DNA of 64,000 nucleotides from the NCBI GenBank assembly GCA_014728295.1, contig WJLW01000105.1, positions 32,571 through 96,570 of the forward strand, written 5' to 3'. This document shows, one piece after another, positions 1-8,764 of this stretch. The notes beneath the pieces are model-generated. The model did no database searches, was not told the origin of the DNA, and was given only the letters and a program-made list of their open reading frames with translations. Each line of letters begins with the position of its first letter. Within the stretch, counting starts at the first letter, position 1. The stretch comes from Chitinivibrionales bacterium (GTDB lineage Bacteria > Fibrobacterota > Chitinivibrionia > Chitinivibrionales > WJKA01). A program made the translations under genes and the position numbers.

Positions 1-165
1 ATAGGCCTTTTCGAGCAGATCCAGCACCCCGCGCGGAGAGGTTCGCAGCGGCGAGGCATTGTTGAGGCCGGTTTCGGGGAAAAATGGATTGTTGCAGCTA
101 ATCCAGAGTATTGTTGCAGCAGCAATCGCAAGTAGCAGCCGGCTTTTGACAAGATGCGCATTCAT
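1..165 (-). CDS. Putative lipoprotein, C-terminus beyond window
   Basis: Read on the minus strand, an ATG at 165 opens a frame of 55 codons that runs off the window edge. The first 24 residues form a short positive N-terminus, a hydrophobic stretch rich in Ala and Leu, and then WISC, which suits a signal peptidase II lipobox (lipidated Cys at about residue 24). The part after it (NNPFFPETGL) is short and gives no fold. It is the last visible member of a minus-strand run that starts with rsmA, so it is probably an envelope lipoprotein of the same operon. The neighbouring lipoprotein at 359-916 has a similar layout, and the two could be paralogues, but the overlap is too short to prove it. Confidence 0.6.
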   Translation of the reverse strand, partial: MNAHLVKSRLLLAIAAATILWISCNNPFFPETGLNNASPLRTSPRGVLDLLEKAY

Positions 166-329
166 TGATGTTTAATATAGTTAAAAAAGGCGGCTATTTG
201 GATGAAAACCAGCAGTACGCCATCATAAATTCCGTTCATAGAACCGTCCAGAACAAAATTGAACGTACAACTGCCGGCCGGAAGATTGCCCGGCGATTCG
301 AGTGTTGTTTGGGTTGGATCGGGACGGGA
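162..329 (-). other. Start-less open frame, possibly a frameshifted small gene
   Basis: Between the lipoprotein genes at 1-165 and 359-916 the minus strand carries an open frame that begins after a TAA at 332-330 and ends with TGA at 164-162, overlapping the ATG of the next gene as ATGA. The translation includes NLPAGSCTFNFVLDGSMNGI and looks protein-like, but there is no start codon near its beginning. An overlapping frame just upstream encodes a hydrophobic, signal-like stretch (NLVVLLFLLIIP), so one indel could join the two into a small exported protein. This could equally be non-coding spacer. Confidence 0.25.
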
Positions 330-358
330 TTATGAGCAGGAATAAGAGTACGACGAGA

Positions 359-916
359 TTAGAAGGGATCAACAAACGCCGGATCGAAAAAGCTCAATTC
401 AGATTCGGGCGTATCCTTCCAGAATACAATCGACCACGTATTCTTAACATCAATAAAAACCAGTTTGAAATGATGAGTACTTACGAGCGTATCACCGAAT
501 TGAGTTGAGGCCGTTTTCGACTTGCGAAAAATCGAGGCGGTATCATTCTTATTAAAAATGCGCGTACTGTCATTAAACATCGACCAACGCACGTTGAGCC
601 GGTATGTATTGGTCTCATCCGGGCCGATATACTTGTCTACAATCCAGTTAAGCCGGGTTACCAGTTGATCTTTGCCCTTCTGTTTGCCGCGAGCATCCTC
701 ATAAATCAGCTTATCGTGGAAAATGTCTTCATAGGTCGACTTGGTAAAGCGGGCATTAGTACCGCGCAGAATCTCCTTGAATTCGAGAGGATCGGAACGC
801 ACGGCATCAGGCGATTCTGCCGGGCGTACGCCAAAAAGATCGCATTGGCAGAGCAGTGCCGAACCCGCTGCTAACGCAATTAAAACCCGGAAGCGAAACT
901 CAATTAAAATATTCAT
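359..916 (-). CDS. Putative outer-membrane or periplasmic lipoprotein
   Basis: 185 residues. The N-terminus has a basic start, a hydrophobic core and LLCQC, giving a plausible lipobox with Cys at about 23-25. The mature part has many alternating polar and aromatic residues (NTYRLNVRWSMFN, TWSIVFWK) and an early segment, FKEILRGTNARFTKSTYEDI, that resembles the helical opening of NTF2/SnoaL-like folds, but this is only a visual impression. It begins 2 nt after the stop of the barrel gene at 919-2979, so the two are surely co-transcribed and may work together at the envelope. Family not recognised. Confidence 0.65.
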   Translation of the reverse strand: MNILIEFRFRVLIALAAGSALLCQCDLFGVRPAESPDAVRSDPLEFKEILRGTNARFTKSTYEDIFHDKLIYEDARGKQKGKDQLVTRLNWIVDKYIGPDETNTYRLNVRWSMFNDSTRIFNKNDTASIFRKSKTASTQFGDTLVSTHHFKLVFIDVKNTWSIVFWKDTPESELSFFDPAFVDPF

Positions 917-918
917 GC

Positions 919-2979
919 TTAGAACCTGAATGAACCTGAAATGGATATTTCCCAGAATGAGTCCTGAGTGTTAAGCCTCTCATTAAAATCAAGATGCGCA
1001 GCGCACAGGGCCGAGACAAGCACGGGCCGTTGCAACGGCGTAATATTCAATCCAATCCGGGGAACGAGGAGATATCCGAATCCCAGGGAGTTGGCAACCC
1101 ATTCCCCACGGTCAACTTCCTGAAAGTAGACATCCTTGAATTCGGTGCCGACTTCAATACCGGCATTTTCAAGAAATGTCCAGGTGGCGCTTAAGTCAAG
1201 GATATATTCCCAGGTTTTATTATTGAGCAGGTACTTGTCAAGATTATCCGTCCCTGCGGTATCCAGATACAGTGAATCACGGTACTCCCTGCCGGCCCAG
1301 ATGCCCTCATCATCGTATTTAAGATTCCATTTGAACTGCAATGCAACCTTTTCAACAGGCAAATATTTGATGCGCAGGAGAGAGCTGAAAATGCGCGAAT
1401 AGGGCGGCGGATCGAAGGGATCCCGGTGAACTTCAGGGAACTCGTATTCGCTGACATTGGCCCGGGCATTGATCGTTTCGTACAGAGTAACACTATCAAA
1501 AAGCCTGATTTTTGCGTGCATTCCAACATTATACGTGCGATCGATGGAGTTATTGCCTGAACGGCTTGCCTTGAGAAAATGCGAACGGTATACGCCGCCG
1601 CCGCCAAACAGAGCAAGTGAGCACACTTCGGTGCAGGCATACGACACCGTAGCCTTGTGGTTGCGACTCACCAGATCGTTATCCTGTTCGCTTTTGAGCC
1701 AGCCGACTTCGGTGGCAACAGAGTCTTTGTAGATGCGTGAAAACCTCATAATGTCAAACTGATAGCCCACAACAAGTCCGAAATCAAATTTTTTGCCGAC
1801 AAAATGGCTCATTTCCATTCTAATACCGTCATAATCGAACAAATCAACCTGTTGCTCCTCAAGTTCATTAATATCATGGGTGTGGAGACGATTCTCGTTT
1901 TGGCTTTCGATAGATAATCCTCCCTGATAATCGACGACAAATGCAGAATCGGTGTGCAGTATCAACATCAGGTTATGCTTACCGTTCATGACATCGCCCA
2001 GTTTCTCTTTATCCCAGAAGACAATCGAATAATTCGCATAGGTATACACCAGACCGGGCATAAGCCCGGCACGTGGTTTCAGCCGTGTTCCGGTTTTGAA
2101 CATGAGCGAATTTTCCAGCCGGCCGTCATTATTGATAATGGTAATTTTTTCACCGGTTTCACCAAGGTGCGCGTCTTTACCATTCATCACCGAATCGGCA
2201 ACCAGCAGGAAGAGCGAATCTCCCGACGCAAATCCGTGCGCATAAAAAAGGGCGCCGACACCGCCAACAAGATCGACTTTATCCCACTGCTGAGATTGTG
2301 CGTTGATTTTTCCATAAAAGTAAATTGGCGCCCCAAAATGCGGCGTACCGTAGTCGCCGATGTCGGAGCTTACATAAAAGCCGGCATCATGATGTATCCG
2401 GCTCCAGTACAAATCTGAAAGCTGGTCGGGCAATAGTGTATCAAACACCAGCAATGACAGGCCGCCGCCGGTTGTTACCGGAATGTCGAAGAGGTTATAT
2501 CCCAGCGAAGGTCCGAACCGAAATGCGCCCTTATAATCCCCCACAACCCCGGGAACGCCGGCGGTATCTGATCCGTCAACTTCGAGGACTTCGCGTTTGC
2601 GGCGCGTAAATGCAACGCTGGGCAGCCATTCGAGCCCAAGGCTGGTTCGCTGGAAGGGAAAGCCTGTTTTCACAACGCTGCCATGCAAGTCGACCGCATG
2701 ATTTTGCAGATTCTCATTTGTCCAGCCGTCAACCGAAAAATCATACAGCGCTGACTGTTGAAGGAAATAGCCGTCGATAGTGCGCCTGAACTGCAACTCA
2801 TTTGAGCTCTTAAACGACTTTTCATACATCGATTGATTGGTTTCAAATGTCGTGATATTTGAATCCGGCGGTGGCTGCGGCAGGGGAATTGAGAGATCCC
2901 CGGGCCATTCAGACACCTGCGCAAAGCCGGCGGCGCATAAGCATACAAGTGTTATCGCCGTTTTCGCTAACTGCAACAT
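919..2979 (-). CDS. Predicted outer-membrane beta-barrel protein
   Basis: 686 residues with a clear Sec signal peptide (MLQLAKTAITLVCLCAAGFA, cleavage likely after AGFA, residue 20). The rest is rich in short alternating strands with Gly, Tyr, Phe and Asp turns (SLGLEWLPSVAF, FDFGLVVGYQFDIMRF) and it ends in ISISGSFRF. A C-terminal Phe after alternating hydrophobic residues is the classic signal recognised by the BAM complex, so an outer-membrane barrel is likely. The ATG lies inside the end of rsmA (13-nt overlap), so translation is probably coupled. No enzymatic motif was found; the transported substrate or role is unknown. Confidence 0.7.
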   Translation of the reverse strand: MLQLAKTAITLVCLCAAGFAQVSEWPGDLSIPLPQPPPDSNITTFETNQSMYEKSFKSSNELQFRRTIDGYFLQQSALYDFSVDGWTNENLQNHAVDLHGSVVKTGFPFQRTSLGLEWLPSVAFTRRKREVLEVDGSDTAGVPGVVGDYKGAFRFGPSLGYNLFDIPVTTGGGLSLLVFDTLLPDQLSDLYWSRIHHDAGFYVSSDIGDYGTPHFGAPIYFYGKINAQSQQWDKVDLVGGVGALFYAHGFASGDSLFLLVADSVMNGKDAHLGETGEKITIINNDGRLENSLMFKTGTRLKPRAGLMPGLVYTYANYSIVFWDKEKLGDVMNGKHNLMLILHTDSAFVVDYQGGLSIESQNENRLHTHDINELEEQQVDLFDYDGIRMEMSHFVGKKFDFGLVVGYQFDIMRFSRIYKDSVATEVGWLKSEQDNDLVSRNHKATVSYACTEVCSLALFGGGGVYRSHFLKASRSGNNSIDRTYNVGMHAKIRLFDSVTLYETINARANVSEYEFPEVHRDPFDPPPYSRIFSSLLRIKYLPVEKVALQFKWNLKYDDEGIWAGREYRDSLYLDTAGTDNLDKYLLNNKTWEYILDLSATWTFLENAGIEVGTEFKDVYFQEVDRGEWVANSLGFGYLLVPRIGLNITPLQRPVLVSALCAAHLDFNERLNTQDSFWEISISGSFRF

Positions 2980-3749
2980 ATACTCTTAAATAGTTCAAGC
3001 CAGTCCGAAATATCCAGTACTTGCGGGCGGGCATCGGGTTTTTGATTAAGGTGGACCAACGCCTTTTCAACCATTAGTTTATCGTACTGTGATGCGAGTG
3101 CATTGACCAGTTTTTTTCTGCGTTGTCCGAAACCCAGGCTGACAAATGCAAAAAAACGACTCCATTCCACACGCGGCAAGCGAGCGCAGAGTTTATCGTA
3201 TATCTTGATTTGAAAAACGCTGGAATCTACGGCCGGTCTCGGGAAAAAAGCACCCGGCGGAACCGTGCAGACAATGTGCGGCCTGCCAAAAAATTGACAA
3301 AAAATAGCCAGAAACCCGTTGTGACTGCTGCCCGGTTCTGCAGTGATGCGTTGGGCGACTTCTTTCTGAACCATGAAGGTGCACGAGAGTATATCATTGC
3401 CCATCAACAACGTTTTTTTTATGATCATCGCGGCCAGATTATACGGCAAATTGCCGGCAACGTGCAAAGGCACGCCGGCCAGGGCAAAATCGAATTGAAG
3501 AACATCGCAGCAATGCAGCGACCAGGAACCTTCGCCCAGTTTTTCCTTGAGTCCGGGGATTACATCTTTATCGACTTCGACAAGATGCAAATGAGGAAAT
3601 CTTTCTTTCAAATAAATGCTTAGGGCTCCCCGTCCGGGACCAATTTCCAGCACAGGTTCATCAGCGCAGGCCGGGACGGCATCGGCAATTTTACGGGCAT
3701 AATACGGTGCGGTAAGAAAATGCTGCCCGTACTTTTTTTTGGGAGGCAT
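2967..3749 (-). CDS. rsmA: 16S rRNA (adenine1518-N6/adenine1519-N6)-dimethyltransferase
   Basis: 260 residues, the normal size for RsmA/KsgA. It dimethylates two adjacent adenines in the helix 45 loop of 16S rRNA late in small-subunit assembly, using S-adenosylmethionine. Visible motifs are the N-terminal KYGQHFL, SAM motif I EIGPGRGAL at residues 35-43, and the catalytic motif IV NLPYN at 100-104, followed by the PRPAVDSSVF region typical of the family. The ATG at 3749 is preceded by a purine-rich stretch. It is the first gene of a minus-strand run leading into the barrel and lipoprotein genes. Confidence 0.95.
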   Translation of the reverse strand: MPPKKKYGQHFLTAPYYARKIADAVPACADEPVLEIGPGRGALSIYLKERFPHLHLVEVDKDVIPGLKEKLGEGSWSLHCCDVLQFDFALAGVPLHVAGNLPYNLAAMIIKKTLLMGNDILSCTFMVQKEVAQRITAEPGSSHNGFLAIFCQFFGRPHIVCTVPPGAFFPRPAVDSSVFQIKIYDKLCARLPRVEWSRFFAFVSLGFGQRRKKLVNALASQYDKLMVEKALVHLNQKPDARPQVLDISDWLELFKSICCS

Positions 3750-3880
3750 TTAAACTCTCAGTTGGTTACTTCTACGATTTTGGCGTATGTTTTTCGCAAT
3801 ATATCAAGATCGATTCCGGCTGACGTCTGACCTCTCCGGCGAAGCCGGTTTAGGTAGTTGTCTAATTAGAGTATGAGTGC

Positions 3881-3909
3881 TTGCACATTGACACAATTAT
3901 ATATAAAAT
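3881..3909 (+). promoter_or_regulatory. Candidate sigma-70-type promoter
   Basis: TTGCAC at 3881-3886 and TAAAAT at 3904-3909 are separated by 17 nt in an AT-rich stretch about 75 nt upstream of the GTG start at 3983. A small inverted repeat (CCGGC GAA GCCGG, about 3837-3849) lies just upstream, between this promoter and the divergent rsmA. Match judged by eye only. Confidence 0.4.
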
Positions 3910-3982
3910 TTAGTTTTAGATGCTATTCATTGCAAAGCAAAGAGTTGGACAAGGTTTCAAGAGAACCGCCCTGGAGGTAATC

Positions 3983-4384
3983 GTGCACAATTCCGGTCTT
4001 ACGGCAGTAATTTTTGCTTCACTCTTTTTAACTGCCTGTCAGAAAAAAGAAGCAACACCTGAAATTGATATTCCGGATGCGTTTCCACGCAAAGTCTTCG
4101 TTCCAACCGCTGATTCCACGGTAAGTCTGGACCAGCTCAAAACATGGATCAAATGCAATGCTCCGCTTGATTCGCTTTTTAAGGCCTACGCTGATTCATT
4201 TAAAACCAATGATGCCACTCATCGTATCCAACTGCAGAAAGGTTTTGTATCAAAGCAGGATTCAATCTGCAAAAAACAGGGCCTGCCCGGTGGATACAAA
4301 GAATACACCTGGATACTCAATCACATGGGAAATCCGCGCAATAAACAGCGCCTTGACTCCGTCGGCCTGTTTGCTTCTCACTGA
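3983..4384 (+). CDS. Small putative lipoprotein
   Basis: 133 residues when started at the GTG at 3983, which has a GGAGG Shine-Dalgarno at 3973-3977. A start further upstream at 3920 would add 21 residues that spoil the signal sequence. From the GTG the protein opens with a short signal peptide ending in FLTAC, a good lipobox. The mature part is hydrophilic and mostly helical, with KQDSICKKQGLPGGYKEY near the middle. It stands alone, convergent with the larger gene at 4396-6009. Family not recognised; likely a small periplasm-facing lipoprotein. Confidence 0.65.
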   Translation: MHNSGLTAVIFASLFLTACQKKEATPEIDIPDAFPRKVFVPTADSTVSLDQLKTWIKCNAPLDSLFKAYADSFKTNDATHRIQLQKGFVSKQDSICKKQGLPGGYKEYTWILNHMGNPRNKQRLDSVGLFASH

Positions 4385-4395
4385 TTCATAACGGG

Positions 4396-6009
4396 CTACA
4401 GAAGAAACCGTGCCGTTGCACGAAAGTACATTTCATCAAAACGGGCATTTTCAAAAGGGAATTCCAGAGAAAGCCGGGTGGCAGTTTTTTCGAACAGCTC
4501 GCACTGGTAGTGAATTCCCGGTACAATTTTGATGTGGTCGGCGGTGTTTGCGTAGAGATACAGCTCAGGGGCAAGCTGAAACAGCTCACCGAACTCAAAT
4601 AAACATGCCTGTCGCAAACTCGCGCTCATAAAATCATCGTTTGTCGCATAAAGCGCCAAACGTCCGTCGAGTTTTAAAGCAGCAAGCTTAAAATCCGAAA
4701 CCCGTGCAATAAATTTATGTGCGAGTTCGCTATCGGCAGCCACATATCTGTACGTGCAGGCATAATCAAATGCATCACTGCCCGAAAGACGTACCGAAGC
4801 GGCAAGCGCAGAGCGGGTCGAGCAATAGACATATGAGAGACAGGGCTTTATTCTCAATATTTTGGCAAGTTTGAAATAGATTTGTGTGGAAAGCTCAGAG
4901 ACTGAGGATGGCAATGAATCGAGATCGAGCGTGCTGCGGTATCGATGCAGCAACCGGGAACGCGGCGAGGAGAATGTTGACGGAATGTACACAAAATCAC
5001 TTCGAGCAGCCAGTTCCTCTCCCACATGCTCGAGGCCGAGACGAAACGGCATACTTGATCTCAGCGGTGAAAGGGCTGCTGTTGACGAAAATGACACACC
5101 AAAAGCAGAAAAATCATAAGCAGCATCAATATCTCCAAACAGCAGGCTGTCATTCGTTGCACGTTCCGATTCATGGGCAATCAGCCCTTTCAGTCCGATC
5201 CTGCCGAATGCATTCCGGTAACGCATGGCGGTGGCAAAGCCGCCAATACGTTCGGTGGGCCGGTAGTGAACAAACAGTGCATTGTCAAGTGCATCAACCG
5301 GCTGATAATCTACTGCAATGCCGTTCCATGTCCGCGAACGGGCAAAGAGCCAGTTTTCTCCGACTTCTTGATTGTCAAGATCGACGCCGGGGAAATAGCC
5401 GAATGCAAAACCATTTTCTCCGGAACGATGAAAATTGCCCAATGTTGCTTTAAGCCGACGCAAGGGGGTTAAGCGAATGCTTCTGCGATTCCATCGGGCG
5501 ATGTCTGCGTCCAGCGTGGCGGAGCTACGTACAGAAACCAGCTCACTTTTAATCGAGTTCACACGCGCCAAAACGACGGGCGGACGATTACGCTCCACAA
5601 CCGCAACCTGAAATAGTCCGGTTAGCCAGACCCGCGCATCCGGATCATGAAATGACAATACCGGCTTGAACAACTTTAAATCGGGGTAGCGGGTAAAAAA
5701 ACGCTTAATCTGATATGCATCCCAGGGCTTGAAGCTCTCCAGTGTATCCGGGGGTATATTCAGCAACCACTGCCACTCCGGCAAGAGCGTCGCCAGCCGC
5801 TCCAGCTCTCCTTCGGGAACAATAATCGGCTCGAGGTAAAAAGGCTCTATCTCCCTCCACACTGCCGAATCAAGCATGCCGTCCTGCAACCATTGATATG
5901 CCTGATGCGGCGATGACGGCAGCGCCGGGGGCAATCCCCGAATATCGGCAAGACAATACGCACCTGCGATACATGCAGCAACACAACAAATCGAAAAATG
6001 CCGACCCAT
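4396..6009 (-). CDS. Predicted secreted or outer-membrane barrel protein
   Basis: 537 residues from the ATG at 6009; a TTG at 6021 would add four residues. A signal peptide is visible (hydrophobic run ending AYCLA). Residues roughly 45-130 are helical (ERLATLLPEWQWLLNIPP, DAYQIKRFFTRYPDLKLFKP) and could be a degenerate helix-hairpin-helix unit of the kind that precedes barrels in some FCB-group proteins. The second part consists of repeated amphipathic strands and ends MYFRATARFLL, consistent with a barrel. No good Shine-Dalgarno precedes either start. The helix-hairpin-helix reading is weak. Confidence 0.55.
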   Translation of the reverse strand: MGRHFSICCVAACIAGAYCLADIRGLPPALPSSPHQAYQWLQDGMLDSAVWREIEPFYLEPIIVPEGELERLATLLPEWQWLLNIPPDTLESFKPWDAYQIKRFFTRYPDLKLFKPVLSFHDPDARVWLTGLFQVAVVERNRPPVVLARVNSIKSELVSVRSSATLDADIARWNRRSIRLTPLRRLKATLGNFHRSGENGFAFGYFPGVDLDNQEVGENWLFARSRTWNGIAVDYQPVDALDNALFVHYRPTERIGGFATAMRYRNAFGRIGLKGLIAHESERATNDSLLFGDIDAAYDFSAFGVSFSSTAALSPLRSSMPFRLGLEHVGEELAARSDFVYIPSTFSSPRSRLLHRYRSTLDLDSLPSSVSELSTQIYFKLAKILRIKPCLSYVYCSTRSALAASVRLSGSDAFDYACTYRYVAADSELAHKFIARVSDFKLAALKLDGRLALYATNDDFMSASLRQACLFEFGELFQLAPELYLYANTADHIKIVPGIHYQCELFEKTATRLSLEFPFENARFDEMYFRATARFLL

Positions 6010-6213
6010 GCGATTTTGCAAAGCTCAGGACGCTCTACGTCTGTGCTCTACTCACTCCTTTATAAGAAAAATCCTAACCAGCACGTTGGGTTGAAAATAT
6101 ACATACGGGCAGACTGCGCCACCCCCGCCCCGGACGGACAAAGCTATTGGAACAATTAAATCCACCGCAGCTTTACCATGTTAATTATTTTTACGCTTGC
6201 GCTGGAGAAATTC

Positions 6214-8751
6214 ATGAAGAGAAACAATGCTTTATTCCATATTGTTGGCCGACTGCACTTTGTGCTGATGCTGCTGTGCACCTTTCAGGATCTGCGGGCG
6301 CACAAGCCTGAATTTGCGCTGGTATTGTCCGGCGGCGGCGCTCGCGGACTGGCACAAATCGGCATATTGCAGGCATTTGAAGAAGCGGGAATACAGCCGG
6401 ATCTGATTATTGCCAACAGCATGGGTGCCGTAATCGGTGGCTTATATGCAGTTGGCTATCCCGCCGATTCAATCGAACGGTTCTGCAGGGAGTTGGACTG
6501 GAATAATATTTTTGAGAATGTTGCGCGCCGCAAAAATCTGCTGGTAAGCCAGAAAGAAGAGCCCTTCGGCTATCATCTGGAGTTCCGTTTTAAAAATGAC
6601 CTTACTCCCGTATTGCCTCAATCGCTCTCCTATGGACAGGCCTTCTATGACTTCCTCATCCCCCGCATTGCCGTTCCTCAGATGCATTCTGGCGGCGATT
6701 TTGACAGTTTGCAGATACCCTTGCGGGTCATGGCTACCGACATAGCAAACGGTCGCAGCGTTACGCTCTCTAAAGGCAATCTGACCACGGCAATAAAAGC
6801 ATCCTGCAGCTTTCCGCTTGCCTTTTCACCAGTACGCATCGACACCATGCTCCTGGTTGACGGTGGATTGACGGCGAACATACCGGTTGTTGCCGCGCTG
6901 CAGGAACAGCCGGCCTACATTATTGCCGTAGACGTAACCTCCCCCATGTGGCATCAGGAACAGCTTGAAAATCCGGTCAGGCTGGCCGACCAGATCGTGG
7001 CAATCGGCATTACCCGTCAGAAAAACATCCAGAAGCGCCTTGCTCATTTACTCATCGAACCAGAGCTAGACGGCATTATGAATACCGACTTCGATCAGTT
7101 GGATACGATTCTGGCGCGCGGCTATCGAGCCGGACGTGCGGCACTACCACAAATCAAGGCCGCTCTGGACTCAATGAGGACTCATCCAGACAGGTTGCAT
7201 AGACACAATAGCAAGCCTGCATCACCAGCACCGCAAGCAGTTGAATGGATTGGCATACACGATCATCACAAACAGGCTCTTGACAGCATTTACGCAGCAG
7301 TACATGCGCAATTCCTGCATGACGGATTATTCTCACAACGAATAGTAAAAGAGGTGGCAACATATTTAAAATCAATCAATTATGCCTTTGCATCCGCTTC
7401 ACCTGTTTCGACGTGGGACAGCGCGATGCATATTGCGGTCAATTATGGTATAATTTCCAATATTCGCATTGCAGGTGATCATAAAACCGTTCAAAAAAGC
7501 ATGTTAACGGCAATAAGCTTTGAACCCGGAGATACACTGAGCGTTGAGGAGGTGAACCGAGCCGTATCAGCCCTTTATGCCATGGGGCTCTTCAACAATG
7601 TTAACATATCAGTGGATTCCGGCTATACAGTAAATATAGAGGTGGACGAAAAAAATTATCTGCGCGCCAGAGCGGCCTTCCGGTTTGATGAATTTCACCT
7701 GGGAGAGGCCTATATCCAGCCTGCCTATGAAAATCTCTTCGGCGCCGGCATATTTGCGCAACTCCATCTTCAATATGGATTGCGACGCGAGAAATATGCT
7801 GCCGAACTCGGCGCCAAACGTCTATTTTCGCGTATTCTTTCCAACAGGTTCAGGATACAAACCTATATAAGCCGAGAATCGCTTTTTGCCCCGGATACTA
7901 ATATCAGCATCGATACGATTGATACCGACACCATGATCAACAACAGAGAGATCGGATCGCTCAGAAAGCTGGGCATCAACTCCAGTCTGGGCTGGGAGCT
8001 TGGAACCTACATGATGCTGGAAGCAGGCCTGAAAATAGAAAACTATAAATTATTCAGCAGCCAGAGCAGCGTTATCGAAGCATTTAAAGATTTGCGCAAC
8101 GCTTTCCCCCAGGGACTGCGCGGACTCTTCATAAAGCTGCAAGTAGACAACCTCGATCGATACCCCTTTCCACTCAATGGGCCGAAACACTATATTAACA
8201 TCAGCCTGGCAGAGAAAATTCTGGGCGGAACCGAATCGTTCACCAAAGTCAATGGCAGCATCAGCCACTATTTGACCCTGAGCGATAGACATACTTTCTG
8301 CCCGCAGATTAATTTTGCATGGGCCGACCGGTCACTTTCCGTTGCGGAGCGCTTCTACATTGGCGGTGCGCTCCCCGACGAAAAGCACAGAAATGTCGGC
8401 ATTTATAATTACATTCCATTTATGGGCTTGACACCCCGAGAATGGCCAAACGATATTTTATTTACAATTCATGGTGAATACAGGTATAGTCCCCATAAAA
8501 ACATCTATTTCTCGGTTACCGTCGATTGTGGATATGCATGGCAGAAAGATGATTTTGATCCGGCGCGAAATACCTTCAGCACCGTAGCACGGGAAGCTCC
8601 GGTCGGCGTGGGACTTTCGTTTGCCTGGAATACACTGTTTGGACCGCTGCGCTTTTCCTGGGGTCGCATTGTGCGCCATACAGAAGTGCTTGAAAGTAAA
8701 AACATTAATGATGAAAACAAATTTTACCTTTCAATCGGCCACGATTTTTAG
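6214..8751 (+). CDS. Patatin-like phospholipase fused to POTRA and outer-membrane barrel
   Basis: 845 residues from the ATG at 6214, chosen for its GGAGAAA ribosome site and signal peptide; an upstream ATG at 6178 has neither. Residues 33-330 are a patatin domain: oxyanion motif GGGARG, nucleophile Ser69 in ANSMG, and Asp216 in VDGG, giving the Ser-Asp dyad of bacterial patatins. The elbow is usually GxSxG; here the first Gly is Ala. Around residues 420-500 there is one POTRA-like unit (EEVNRAVSALYAMGLFNNV), and the rest matches a BamA/Omp85-type barrel ending YLSIGHDF. This is the PlpD/type Vd layout, in which the lipase is delivered to the outer membrane by its own barrel. Confidence 0.85.
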   Translation: MKRNNALFHIVGRLHFVLMLLCTFQDLRAHKPEFALVLSGGGARGLAQIGILQAFEEAGIQPDLIIANSMGAVIGGLYAVGYPADSIERFCRELDWNNIFENVARRKNLLVSQKEEPFGYHLEFRFKNDLTPVLPQSLSYGQAFYDFLIPRIAVPQMHSGGDFDSLQIPLRVMATDIANGRSVTLSKGNLTTAIKASCSFPLAFSPVRIDTMLLVDGGLTANIPVVAALQEQPAYIIAVDVTSPMWHQEQLENPVRLADQIVAIGITRQKNIQKRLAHLLIEPELDGIMNTDFDQLDTILARGYRAGRAALPQIKAALDSMRTHPDRLHRHNSKPASPAPQAVEWIGIHDHHKQALDSIYAAVHAQFLHDGLFSQRIVKEVATYLKSINYAFASASPVSTWDSAMHIAVNYGIISNIRIAGDHKTVQKSMLTAISFEPGDTLSVEEVNRAVSALYAMGLFNNVNISVDSGYTVNIEVDEKNYLRARAAFRFDEFHLGEAYIQPAYENLFGAGIFAQLHLQYGLRREKYAAELGAKRLFSRILSNRFRIQTYISRESLFAPDTNISIDTIDTDTMINNREIGSLRKLGINSSLGWELGTYMMLEAGLKIENYKLFSSQSSVIEAFKDLRNAFPQGLRGLFIKLQVDNLDRYPFPLNGPKHYINISLAEKILGGTESFTKVNGSISHYLTLSDRHTFCPQINFAWADRSLSVAERFYIGGALPDEKHRNVGIYNYIPFMGLTPREWPNDILFTIHGEYRYSPHKNIYFSVTVDCGYAWQKDDFDPARNTFSTVAREAPVGVGLSFAWNTLFGPLRFSWGRIVRHTEVLESKNINDENKFYLSIGHDF

Positions 8752-8764
8752 CCATGCCGGATAA

